Assembly (NCBI GenBank): GCA_038236965.1
Contig: JBBRZF010000073.1
Span: forward strand, 1-15,591
Origin: JBBRZF01 sp038236965
Lineage (GTDB): Bacteria; Acidobacteriota; Terriglobia; Terriglobales; Acidobacteriaceae
DNA: 15,591 nt
Direction: 5' to 3'
Below, piece after piece: positions 1 to 8,417 of the stretch (its first letter is position 1; each line of letters begins with the position of its first letter). Below the pieces are notes generated by a model. It saw only the letters and a program-made list of their open reading frames with translations. It had not been told where the DNA came from and ran no database searches. A program made the translations under genes and the position numbers.

Positions 1-222
1 CTCGACGAGCAGCCGGACGCTAATGCCAAAGATCTGTTCGTCCGTTTGCAGGAAAGCATGCCGGGCACGTTCTCATGTGGGCAACTGCGAACTCTCCAAC
101 GCCGGGTCAAACAGTGGCGCAGTGAGATCGCACGCCAGTTGGTACTCGGCTCTGAAGCCGATCTGACGGAACTGTGCCCGACCGATGTCGCCACGATGCA
201 CTCGGAAGCGGTACGTCCATGA
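1..222 (+). CDS. C-terminal end of an IS21/rve-type transposase (partial, runs off the left edge)
   Basis: The first reading frame is open from base 1 to a TGA at 220-222 and gives 73 residues. The stretch DANAKDLFVRLQESMPGTFS followed by GQLRTLQRRVKQWR matches my memory of the C-terminal tail of IstA-like integrase-fold (DDE) transposases. In those proteins this tail follows the rve catalytic domain and carries a conserved LRTLQRRV helix. The catalytic core lies left of the window, so activity cannot be judged. The stop overlaps the start of the primase gene as ATGA, so the two are probably translationally coupled. In IS21 elements the istB ATPase normally occupies that next position. The family assignment is from recognition of the tail only. 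Confidence 0.6.
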   Translation, partial: LDEQPDANAKDLFVRLQESMPGTFSCGQLRTLQRRVKQWRSEIARQLVLGSEADLTELCPTDVATMHSEAVRP

Positions 223-1160
223 TCAGCGAGTTGGACTTCCAATCGATCAAACGCAGCGTGACCATGGAATCGGTGCTTCGGCACTACCGCGTGGATCTTC
301 GACGGAGCGGCACAGACCAATATCGGGGATGCTGTCCGATTCACGGCGGCGAAGGGCAGGACGCCTTTCACGTAAATCTCCAACGCAACATCTTCCACTG
401 TTTTGCGTGCAATGCCGGTGGAACGGTGTTGGACTTCGTTGCCGCCATGGAGCGTTGTTCTGTGTTGGAGGCGGCGCGGAGACTGCAAACCATGACGTGC
501 TCGTCGGGGCCGGTGCGGTCGACCACGAATAAGAAAGAACTGGTTACGAAAAGAAAAAGGGTTTCGTCGCCCTTAGAGTTTACGTTGACTGGCATTGATT
601 CCTCGCATCCCTATCTAGCAGAACGAGGCATCCTGAAAAAGACGGCAGTCGAGTTTGGCGCCGGTTTTTATGCTGGACCGGGGCTGATGCATGGACGATT
701 GGTTATCCCCATTCACAATGCTGCCGGTGAACTGATTGCGTATTGCGGGCGCTCGGTGGATGGGACTCAACCGCGGTACCGGGTTCCACCGGCCTTTCCC
801 AAGTCGGAGATTCTTTTCAACCTGCATCGCGCCGCCGCCGGGGCGGACAGATCAGTCGTCGTAGCGGAGGGCTTCTTCGACTGCATGAAGGTGCACCAGG
901 CCGGTATTCGGTCGGTTGTAGCGCTCATGGGATCGGTTCTGTACGAACCCCAGCGCCAAGCGCTGGTTGAGCGGTTCCGCCATGTCATTCTCCTGCTGGA
1001 CGGCGATTCAACGGGCCGAAAGGCGAGCGCGGTGATCGCTAACAAACTAATGCCACACTGCTCAGTCCAAGTGATTCTGTTGGCGGATGGCCTGCAACCG
1101 GACCAAATGTCAGCGAAAGACGTCGTCGATGCTGTCCAGCGGTTCGCCAACGACGATTAG
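219..1160 (+). CDS. DnaG-like mini-primase with CHC2 zinc finger and Toprim domain
   Basis: This 313-residue protein has an N-terminal CHC2-type zinc finger (C39, H42, C61, C64; C-P-I-H and C-F-A-C), a lysine/arginine-rich linker around 100-115, and a Toprim catalytic domain. In the Toprim domain the glutamate is in AEGFFD (E217) and the acidic pair is in LLLDGD (D261, D263). This is the core needed for RNA primer synthesis in the DnaG family. At 313 residues it is about half the usual DnaG length and lacks a C-terminal helicase-binding domain, as seen in primases of plasmids and mobile elements. The ATG at 219 is preferred over an in-frame start at 174 because it overlaps the transposase stop by 4 bases and the homology begins there. 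Both key motifs look intact, so it may be active. Its job beside a transposase is unknown; initiation of element replication is inference. Confidence 0.85.
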   Translation: MISELDFQSIKRSVTMESVLRHYRVDLRRSGTDQYRGCCPIHGGEGQDAFHVNLQRNIFHCFACNAGGTVLDFVAAMERCSVLEAARRLQTMTCSSGPVRSTTNKKELVTKRKRVSSPLEFTLTGIDSSHPYLAERGILKKTAVEFGAGFYAGPGLMHGRLVIPIHNAAGELIAYCGRSVDGTQPRYRVPPAFPKSEILFNLHRAAAGADRSVVVAEGFFDCMKVHQAGIRSVVALMGSVLYEPQRQALVERFRHVILLLDGDSTGRKASAVIANKLMPHCSVQVILLADGLQPDQMSAKDVVDAVQRFANDD

Positions 1161-1373
1161 AGGTTCGGTAACATTTCTAATTGAGGCAACACGGTAGGGA
1201 AGAATAGTTGACGCCAGACACAGGGGTGTACTCCCATGACCGCAGCCTCGCTGGGCACCACCGTCGAAAACCATGTTGCCCACTAACCGAACCACTTTCT
1301 ACCTTGCGGCTGGTGACACGGCGTTCGTTAGTATAGACCCTGTAAGCTGGACGTCTCCGTTTCAACCTGTGAC

Positions 1374-4300
1374 CTAATTGTATTCTCCCTGCAGGACAAA
1401 TCCCGCCCAATAATACGGAGACGACCATTGTGCATGGCCCGCCATCCACATCTGCGCCGCTCGCAGTGCTGCGGCAGTAGACCGGTGTTCAACCAGTATT
1501 CCTCGATAAAATTGCTTCATCAGTTCCGCCGTGGCCAAATCGTCCACCTTCCATAAACTCGCTAACACACGAGTTGCACCAGCATACATGAAGCCCCGCG
1601 TGACCCCTATCAGGCCCTCGCTCCCCAAATCTTTTCCCAAAGCGGTTTGGCAAGCGCTGAGCACAACCAAATCGGCAGTAAGAGTTAAGCTGTAAATTTC
1701 CTGCAAGCCCACGAAACCACTCGCCCGAGCACCACGCTCGTCCCACAGAGACAATATCAAACCGGCCAGGTCTGGCTTGCTCTCGTTGTAGAAACCATGG
1801 GTCGCGATGTGCACAATGCGGTACTTTGATAGCGCACCACTTGTGAGCACCGTTGCGTTAGCCCTGAATCCACTCGCAAACAGGCGATCATTAGGACGGA
1901 CATATTGTAGGATCGAATTAGCCTCATGCCGTGTAAATGGTAACCGCGGCAGTGCACGATCTGGCCCCTCTGTTAAGCCGACTTCCTCTGCTGCCCGATG
2001 CGCCACGTCCATGTTCCCCCGTTCCGCCCGATTGTGCGTAATCCCGTTCCCGAGTGCCCTGCGAGTCACCTGCGCTGGAACACGCGGATCGCTTAGCTCA
2101 AAGACTGGATCCGCTAGGATGGCAATGGCCTTATCTGCCGGCCTACGCTTCTGAGACAGCTCACGAAGAGTTGACAACGTTGATAACGATGGGAGGCTGA
2201 TGACCTCATGGCCGAAAGCAATTGGAATGTGTTGCTCACCGCTATTTGGGTCAGGTAGTGCCGCAAACGGTATCATGTTCAGCACACCATCCGCAATGAC
2301 CAGCAACCGCTTTCCCCGAAGGCCAGTGGCTATCGGTTCGAAAAGCATATTACTTAGAGCAACAGATGCGTCGATACCCTTAGCATCCACATGTACTAGT
2401 CTGCGTCGCCGCTCGTCCGCTGATTCTCCCTTTACTATCTGGCCACGAGCAATCACGCCTACGTAGACCTTCTTTGCAACTGCCTCAACCTCATTCCGCG
2501 CAGGCAGCTGCGAGGCTGTGACACTATCATGCGTAACAAGCCATACATAACTGTGTGGAGTTCCCAGCGCATACTCCAGCGCAACCGTATCGTTATCGAG
2601 CAGAGCTTGCATGTCGCGAATCGTAAGTGACATTGTCTTCATTCGCGATTTGCCTCCGGCGCTATTCACGCGTATTAATCGCAGAACAGTTTCATATTCT
2701 CGACGAATCTCATATATCTCCCGTTGAAGGCGCTCCCAGTCCTCAGAGTCTATACTTCCGCCAAAAATACCTTCTGCTGTCTTACGCTGTAGCGAGCTGC
2801 TTAAGGTCCGCACTCGCGCGACTAAGGCCGGGTCGGCCTCTTGCCCGAGCTCCACCCGTCCCTGTCGCAATTGCGCTACTAACCCCTGCAGACGGGCTTT
2901 CTCGTTTGCTTCCAAGGCCGCGGTAGCGCCCTCGGCGTTCTTCGTTTCTGCCCACAGTCTCATTAACACCCGTGAGTATTGACTATACAGATCTAACTCG
3001 CACGGTAAGGTAACATCCTGAAACAAGTAAGAGCAGTGGCTGTCGTCAGTCCACTGTTTAATACCATCGTCCAGTACTTGCCGTGCTTCGTCCACTTGGT
3101 TATCTAGCAGTAGTGCGTCCGAAAGACGTGACACGGCGCGGGGGTCGACGGCCACGACGCTCCGCAATAGCTTCACCGCTTCACGTCTTTGACCCAGCCT
3201 CAGAAGAAGTTCTGCAAGGTAAACCTTGTAATAAGCATCCTCGTCAGCGCCCGTCTTACGTAAACAATCAATTGCGTCTGCGATCCGGCTCTCGTTCGCG
3301 AGGCTAATTGCCATGCTTCGACCAATGCTACGACGAAGAGTCACAGCCTCTAACTGATCGCTAAGTGTGCCAGCAATACCGAGAGCTGATTCATACATGA
3401 TACCCGCACGTGTCGGCTCGGTAGGTGCGAGTGCTGACGCTATACTGCTGAGTGTCGTGGCTTCTGACAAGCTGTCATGTGCCGCTCGGTAAAGACGGAG
3501 TGCTTGATCATAATAGGCCAGCGCGCGACGTCGGGTTGCCTCACCGACTGCTTGCGTGTGAAACGGGTCAAGCAGTAAGTGGGCTGCTGCTACCAACGCG
3601 TCCGCCTCCCACTTGGAGTTGCCGCCAGATCTGGCCTGAACCAGCTCTTCCTCGACTACCGTGACTGCAGCATTCCAATCATTTAGAGTGTGTTCGTAGA
3701 TATCACGCAAGTCGCGAAAAAGTGTTTGCTCACTGACCAGATCACCTTCTTGCTTTGCCGCATTCAAAAGCTGTCGGCAGACCATAAGCAGTGTTCCGAC
3801 CCGGCCGGCCGTTATTAAGGCGTGTCTAATCTGATTAAAGGCCGGTACTACAACGTCGCAGGACTGGCGCGGGGACGAGCCATTTGGGCAGGTTCGGATT
3901 AGGGCTTGCCAACGTCTGATGGTGAGATCGACGTCACCAGACGCGGCCGCCACTCGCGCTAGGCCGATGAGTGCCTGCTGTTCCAACTGTACGTGTGAGG
4001 CTGATTGGGAAAGCTGTAGTGCTTGGGCAAACAACTGGGAAGCGGAGGCCAGCTGTTCTGATTTCTCATGGACCGTTGCCAAAGCCATGAGACTGCTAAT
4101 TTCACCCAGGGAGTCTTTCAGGTCTCGGCGGATGGTCAGGGCTTTGTTGATGTGTTCTAGCGCCCGAGACCAATCGGTCAATGAGATGTATATGTACCCC
4201 ATGCTCTCCAACATAGCGGCTTCGGTTACGCGATCCTGCCCTGACGGAACTACCTTCAAAGCGGCCGAATAGTACGTGAGGGCGTTGGCGGAGTCGCCAT

Positions 4301-5729
4301 TAGCAAAGAGAATGTCTCCCAACAAAGAAAGAGTGGTTGCTTGCCACCCATACTCAGCCCTTGCAACTGCTTCGTTCGCCTCAATGGTGCACAGTGCCAC
4401 CGCGTCCTGGCGCCGGTGTGAAGCAAACAGTACCCGAAGAGCATTCGCAAGTTCAACGCGTCGCTTTGCGGGGTCATTAGTGTCGCGCGATGTAGAAAGG
4501 GCCTGCGTAAACAACTCAGCCGCTTTGGACAGATCGTGACGCGCTTCATACGCGAGGCCGAGATTATTGAGTGCGACGGCTTCACCCGCATGGTCCGCGA
4601 GGTCCCGCCAAATGACGAGAGCATGATTCAGATATTTCAGTGAGAGGGCGTCATTTCGATGGGCCGTCAAGTAGCGGCCAAATGCATTGAGGAGGCGCGC
4701 CGCCTGCGGCTGATCGAATTCCCGCGTGATCCGAACTGCCTCGTCGATGTGTGAGGCGGCAGCTGAGATGTCCGATAACTTAGTGTAGGTCCACGCCATG
4801 CGGCCCGCGGCGTATGCCATTCCGTGTTTATCTGCAAGTGATTTGCTCAGTTGCAGCGCGCGCTCGTAGTATTCTATAGCCTGTCTATAAGGACCACGGT
4901 TCTCGTACACCAGAGCTATGCGTTGCAATAGAGCAAGTTCGATCGTCGTATCGGCGAACGAGTGGGCGAGTTCAAGAGCGCTGGAGCAGTGCAAAGCCGC
5001 TTCTGCATCATTACCATTCATTTTATCTATTTGACACGACGCCCCAAAGAGTCGCGCCTCGGAATGTATGTCTTGTGCAGCGCGCGCGATGGTTAGTGCC
5101 TCGCCGAGCAGTTCGCGCCCTCTATTCCATTCGTTCAGGGCGCCATACTCAAATGCGCTAAAAAGCACCGTGTCGAGCGCCCGCTCCTCATCCGGTATTC
5201 GCCTGAATATCGCGATAGCGTCATCCAGCAACGCTAGTGCGGACCGGCGCCCGCTGACGGTGTATCTGCGTTGTAGAACCGTCGCCTTGCGCAGCGCATC
5301 TTCGGCAGCGAGGCGGTCGATATCCTGCCGCGTCGCCAACCTTTGAGCGACAACACGGAACTCGTAATGCCCGACAACGCCAGCGTGGGCAAGGGGTGTG
5401 ATTTCCACTACGTATGTGCCAGGTTGTTGGGCGAGATGGAGTACCCTCTCGGGGCCCGTTGCGCCTGTTGGGCTGTCGATCTGGCCAAGGAGATCGCCCG
5501 TAGGGGACCAAAGGCGAACGACGACATCTATACATTTCTGCTCTACGATGGCATAGAAGAACTCACCGGACCGAAAGTCTGCCCTGTACGAATGAACTTC
5601 GCCGCTCCGAAGTTCGCGGTCGATCGTCGGACCGCCGGGGACGGGCATCACGTCCAGTCTGCTTTGCGCCTCGGCCAACGCCATACTAAACACTAGGGCT
5701 GCCAAAGTGGCGAACCGACAATCAAGCAT
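1374..5729 (-). CDS. Secreted PPC-TPR-CHAT caspase-like protease
   Basis: A 1451-residue protein. The start at 5729 is chosen over an upstream in-frame start at 5906 because AGGAG lies 5 bases before it (5735-5739 on the complement) and because it opens directly with a signal peptide (hydrophobic stretch about 6-19, likely cleavage after AEA near 21). Residues about 35-125 look like a PPC-type beta-sandwich (ECK-x-IDVVVRLWSPTG-like core, GTYVVEI). Residues about 150-930 are a long alpha-helical TPR array, for example RQAIEYYERAL. A helical linker follows, and residues about 1047-1451 form a CHAT domain. The caspase-like His (HIATHG, H1311) and Cys (LSACQTALG, C1360) are both present. CHAT proteins are clan CD peptidases related to caspases and separase, usually switched on by their helical repeats. 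It lies 61 bases downstream of a broken CHAT gene in a sigma/anti-sigma operon. Substrate unknown. A signal peptide on a CHAT protease is notable. Confidence 0.9.
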   Translation of the reverse strand: MLDCRFATLAALVFSMALAEAQSRLDVMPVPGGPTIDRELRSGEVHSYRADFRSGEFFYAIVEQKCIDVVVRLWSPTGDLLGQIDSPTGATGPERVLHLAQQPGTYVVEITPLAHAGVVGHYEFRVVAQRLATRQDIDRLAAEDALRKATVLQRRYTVSGRRSALALLDDAIAIFRRIPDEERALDTVLFSAFEYGALNEWNRGRELLGEALTIARAAQDIHSEARLFGASCQIDKMNGNDAEAALHCSSALELAHSFADTTIELALLQRIALVYENRGPYRQAIEYYERALQLSKSLADKHGMAYAAGRMAWTYTKLSDISAAASHIDEAVRITREFDQPQAARLLNAFGRYLTAHRNDALSLKYLNHALVIWRDLADHAGEAVALNNLGLAYEARHDLSKAAELFTQALSTSRDTNDPAKRRVELANALRVLFASHRRQDAVALCTIEANEAVARAEYGWQATTLSLLGDILFANGDSANALTYYSAALKVVPSGQDRVTEAAMLESMGYIYISLTDWSRALEHINKALTIRRDLKDSLGEISSLMALATVHEKSEQLASASQLFAQALQLSQSASHVQLEQQALIGLARVAAASGDVDLTIRRWQALIRTCPNGSSPRQSCDVVVPAFNQIRHALITAGRVGTLLMVCRQLLNAAKQEGDLVSEQTLFRDLRDIYEHTLNDWNAAVTVVEEELVQARSGGNSKWEADALVAAAHLLLDPFHTQAVGEATRRRALAYYDQALRLYRAAHDSLSEATTLSSIASALAPTEPTRAGIMYESALGIAGTLSDQLEAVTLRRSIGRSMAISLANESRIADAIDCLRKTGADEDAYYKVYLAELLLRLGQRREAVKLLRSVVAVDPRAVSRLSDALLLDNQVDEARQVLDDGIKQWTDDSHCSYLFQDVTLPCELDLYSQYSRVLMRLWAETKNAEGATAALEANEKARLQGLVAQLRQGRVELGQEADPALVARVRTLSSSLQRKTAEGIFGGSIDSEDWERLQREIYEIRREYETVLRLIRVNSAGGKSRMKTMSLTIRDMQALLDNDTVALEYALGTPHSYVWLVTHDSVTASQLPARNEVEAVAKKVYVGVIARGQIVKGESADERRRRLVHVDAKGIDASVALSNMLFEPIATGLRGKRLLVIADGVLNMIPFAALPDPNSGEQHIPIAFGHEVISLPSLSTLSTLRELSQKRRPADKAIAILADPVFELSDPRVPAQVTRRALGNGITHNRAERGNMDVAHRAAEEVGLTEGPDRALPRLPFTRHEANSILQYVRPNDRLFASGFRANATVLTSGALSKYRIVHIATHGFYNESKPDLAGLILSLWDERGARASGFVGLQEIYSLTLTADLVVLSACQTALGKDLGSEGLIGVTRGFMYAGATRVLASLWKVDDLATAELMKQFYRGILVEHRSTAAALRAAQMWMAGHAQWSSPYYWAGFVLQGEYN

Positions 5730-5790
5730 TTGTACTCCTGCTCTGCCGTGGTTAATCGGAAGGTACCTCATTGAGGCGCAGTCTAAGTCC

Positions 5791-6488
5791 TTATCGCCAG
5801 TCGCCGCTAAGAGAAAACGCAGCCCAGTAGAACGGATGTGATGAACCGCGTGAGTGCAATAGCTCCAATTGCGCCGATTGGAGTGCCTCGTCCTTGCTCT
5901 TTCCATTCTGTAGCTCAGTATAAAGGTGTTTCATCAATTGCGAAGTTCGGAGATCCTCCACGCTCCACAGCGAGGCTGACGATCGAGCGCGCCCCCGCAT
6001 ACTGGAACGCCCGTGTCAATCCGATGAGATCTTCCCCACCGATCTCCTTCCCTAATGCTGTTTGGCAAGCCGAGAGCACTACCAGATCTGCATCCAGACG
6101 CATTTGCTCGAAGATCTCCCATGCCTTGTAATAAGCCGTTTTTCTGCCCTTCTGTCGGCTTCTCGGGGATTGCTAGCGCGAGACCGGAATTCAACAGGAA
6201 CTCGTGATCTAAGTGTGCGTGCACGGCAAAGTGAATATAACGCGCCTTCGGAGTAACGGATGTGGCTCGTTCTTCTGTAGCCTCAGCCCCCAAATAGACT
6301 GCAGCTCGCTCGGGAAAAAGCGCCGTGATATTGGTGACTTCCTCCCGGCTGAAAGGCAGGCGCTCCTGCGCCAATCCTCGTTCCGCTGCCGATCGCACTT
6401 CGGGGTTCGTCGGAAGTTGCGAAAGTAGGGAAGACGCGTATTTAACGGGGCTGTTGGGTGCCAGCTTGTTAAACAGGGCCAGTGTGTC
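5791..6488 (-). pseudogene. Relic of a second CHAT protease (C-terminal part, two frameshifts)
   Basis: Three consecutive minus-strand frames together read as about 230 residues of a CHAT domain. The order is SREEVTNITALFPERAAVY, then IHFAVHAHLD with the catalytic His, then ADLVVLSACQTALGKEIG with the catalytic Cys, then SLWSVEDLRTSQLMKHLY, ending FYWAAFSLSGDWR and TAA. The first break is near 6124-6128, where one extra base separates NGLLQ from AWEIFEQ. The second is near 5977, where one extra base separates RSIV from ASLWSVED. The domain aligns with the last quarter of the intact CHAT protein downstream, but the PPC and TPR regions are missing. The homologous frame begins at the codon directly after the anti-sigma stop, in the same frame, so the 5' part seems lost by deletion. 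Two single-base sequencing errors could mimic the frameshifts but not the missing N-terminus. Confidence 0.85.
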
Positions 6489-7721
6489 TCAATGTATCCG
6501 GCGCACCTGAAACGAATAGCCAGCAACCACTTCTGGTTGTGCGTCAAGACTCACGCCTTTAAGCTTTAGTATGTAATCACCGGGATTAAGCAGAGCAGAT
6601 GATAGATCAACCAGCACCACTTTAGCTGAACGATCTTGTGGATTCCTACCATATGCGGACTTTCCAGGAGGGGATTGGGGGCTCACATTATGCTTCTCCC
6701 AAATCTCTTTGCCATCTGCGGTCTCCACAACGGCGTTGTACCGGTCGAAATCATCAGCCTCCAGAGCCATCTTTAAACGGACGAGAATCGCTCCCGGCGG
6801 AAGTGACACCGTATTTCCATCCCCTTCACCCCTGGTCCCAGTGACGAGCGCAAAGGTGAGAATCGGGGGCAGTTTTGGAGGAGTCATAGTTGCGGAGGGC
6901 TGCTCAAGCACACCCCCGGGCGAGGCTTTACCAACTTCAGTATTGATCTTCTGCGCTGAACCGCCGCTAGCCCCAGCTACACCTGCGCTTGGATGTGATC
7001 GGACTCCCCGACCATGTGTTCCCGCGGTCGGCGAGGGTAACTTTCCCGTATTGATCTCATTCGCGGTAGCCGGCGTACTCACGAACGGCTGATCTACCTT
7101 CGCCATAGCTGGCGACAACGGAGTTCGCCACAAATATGAAACGGTAACTATACCGACGAGCAAAGCCGCCGTGGCCGCGGCAAATGCCACAGGTATACCG
7201 AACGAAGGGGGCACAAAAATGGATAAAAGAGATCTCCAGAATCCGCGTTTAGCCACGGGCAGGGGCATTTCCATTCCGCCGATGCCGGGCATTTCGCCGG
7301 ACTGACTGAGACCGGTCGAATCCCCCTGGGGAGACGGTCTACCGACCAGTGCTGCTATCGCCCCGAAAGCTCCCGGTACATTCTCCGGTTCCCTAATTTC
7401 CGACGAGATCGAGCGAATCCGACCGAGATGCGCCAGACGATCGGCCCCGGTCCGCAAAAACTTCGCGAACAAGATTTTATGCTCCCGCTCCGGAGAGCCG
7501 ATAAACAGCCGCTCGAAACAGGTCAAGTCCTCGCCGGTAAGTTCTCCATCAACATAGGCATCGATCAACTCCTCCTCAATCGCCTGTAATTGTTCGTGAA
7601 GGGCCTCGTTAACGAAGTACCGGTCCTCGAAATGATCGCGCTCCGCGTCGGGCAATTGCCCGAGCAGGTATCGGACGATAGTCGCGTCGTCCGCCGCCGC
7701 TTGCCACACGTTGCCCTCCAT
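6489..7721 (-). CDS. Single-pass membrane anti-sigma factor with periplasmic C-terminal domain
   Basis: This 410-residue protein begins 3 bases after the sigma-factor stop. Residues 1-100 form an acidic helical domain (VRYLLGQLPDAERDHFEDRYF, then QAIEEELIDAYVDGELTGED) typical of acidobacterial anti-sigma proteins. The usual zinc motif H-x3-C-x2-C is absent; C68 is the only cysteine there, so it is a zinc-less variant. One membrane helix lies at about 175-197. It is followed by a proline-, serine- and alanine-rich linker to about 300 and a C-terminal beta-rich domain (VRLKMALEADDFDRYNAVV, then PGDYILKLKG and YSFQVRR) predicted outside the membrane. The inferred role is to hold the upstream sigma factor at the membrane and release it when the outer domain senses a signal. 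Residues past the stop continue in frame into the CHAT relic. The role follows from gene order and family resemblance; no partner contact can be read from sequence. Confidence 0.75.
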   Translation of the reverse strand: MEGNVWQAAADDATIVRYLLGQLPDAERDHFEDRYFVNEALHEQLQAIEEELIDAYVDGELTGEDLTCFERLFIGSPEREHKILFAKFLRTGADRLAHLGRIRSISSEIREPENVPGAFGAIAALVGRPSPQGDSTGLSQSGEMPGIGGMEMPLPVAKRGFWRSLLSIFVPPSFGIPVAFAAATAALLVGIVTVSYLWRTPLSPAMAKVDQPFVSTPATANEINTGKLPSPTAGTHGRGVRSHPSAGVAGASGGSAQKINTEVGKASPGGVLEQPSATMTPPKLPPILTFALVTGTRGEGDGNTVSLPPGAILVRLKMALEADDFDRYNAVVETADGKEIWEKHNVSPQSPPGKSAYGRNPQDRSAKVVLVDLSSALLNPGDYILKLKGVSLDAQPEVVAGYSFQVRRIH

Positions 7722-7724
7722 AGC

Positions 7725-8354
7725 TTAGTGGTTCAATTCGCGTTTTGTTTCATGAGATCGTTGGGCGCATTCCAAAACACATTTCTCCAAACGCTTTCTG
7801 GCCCTGAAAGCCTTGACTCTCAACGCCGTAGCGCTTATACCTAACTCTGCAGACAGCGTCTGCTTGTGCACGATCTTCTCGCGCTTTTCATACTGATAGT
7901 ATCCGGCGATGATGCGGTTTTCCTCGGCCGTTAATAGCTGTATGCATTCTTCTAGACAATGTAGAGTCTGCGGAGATGGAAGCTGCGCAGTTGCCAGCTC
8001 CTCGCCTTGCGGGCTGCGGTCCCACACTGGTTCAGGGATGTCTTCGATCGATGTAATCTTCTTTTTTCGCTTGTGTGCTTCAGAGGCGACGTTGCGGGCG
8101 ACCCCAAGAATGAATGATGGCAGGTTTTGAACTTCGATCTCGGTCGATCGCCGCATAACACGATCCATCGTATCGTCCACGAGATCGTCGCCATCCCAGC
8201 AGCAGTTACATCGAAAAAACGTGGCGAGCTTCGCGCGAATCTGCTCGTAGAGGTTTCCTGCTTGAACCGGGTCTGGATCCAACGCCTTCAGGAACCGCTC
8301 AAAACCGTCCTTGGTGAGAACCCATCGTACCCGAGCTGAACTGGACGCCTCCAT
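7725..8354 (-). CDS. RNA polymerase sigma factor, ECF-like sigma-70 family
   Basis: The product is 209 residues from the ATG at 8354. The sigma region 2 spans roughly 35-100 (NLYEQIRAKL, then DDLVDDTMDRV, then FILGVARNVASEAHKRKKK). Sigma region 4 spans roughly 132-195 and contains a helix-turn-helix (TLSAELGISATALRVKAFRA) that would contact the -35 element. An in-frame GTG at 8417 would add 21 residues. The ATG is favoured because a plausible promoter covers the GTG and because the WVLTKDGFERFL segment starts the homology. It would direct RNA polymerase to an unknown regulon, possibly including its own operon (anti-sigma, CHAT relic, CHAT protease), all on the same strand with gaps of 3 to 61 bases. 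A small GCNCCW-like cysteine cluster (C49, C51, C52) sits in region 2 and may simply be family variation. Confidence 0.88.
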   Translation of the reverse strand: MEASSSARVRWVLTKDGFERFLKALDPDPVQAGNLYEQIRAKLATFFRCNCCWDGDDLVDDTMDRVMRRSTEIEVQNLPSFILGVARNVASEAHKRKKKITSIEDIPEPVWDRSPQGEELATAQLPSPQTLHCLEECIQLLTAEENRIIAGYYQYEKREKIVHKQTLSAELGISATALRVKAFRARKRLEKCVLECAQRSHETKRELNH

Positions 8355-8382
8355 TCTCGATAAAGCTCCGATTGAGTGCCTA

Positions 8383-8409
8383 ATTCTATCAGGTCTGGCC
8401 CTCTGTAAA
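8383..8409 (-). promoter_or_regulatory. Possible promoter of the sigma/anti-sigma/CHAT operon
   Basis: On the minus strand a TTTACA box is followed after 15 bases by TAGAAT, and transcription would begin about 20-25 bases before the ATG at 8354. The spacer is shorter than the usual 17 bases; moving the upstream box two bases to TTTTTA gives 17. This is a pattern match only. Confidence 0.3.
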
Positions 8410-8417
8410 AACTCCAC

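Noticed and set aside
1162..1293. GGTTCGGT (1162-1169) and its reverse complement ACCGAACC (1286-1293) after the primase gene, as possible ends of the mobile element.
   Set aside because: Only 8 bases match, flanks do not extend, and one member sits almost at the primase stop. This is within what chance allows.
7725..8417. The longer sigma-factor start at GTG 8417.
   Set aside because: It would place the start inside the only promoter-like sequence, and the added 21 residues show no family resemblance.
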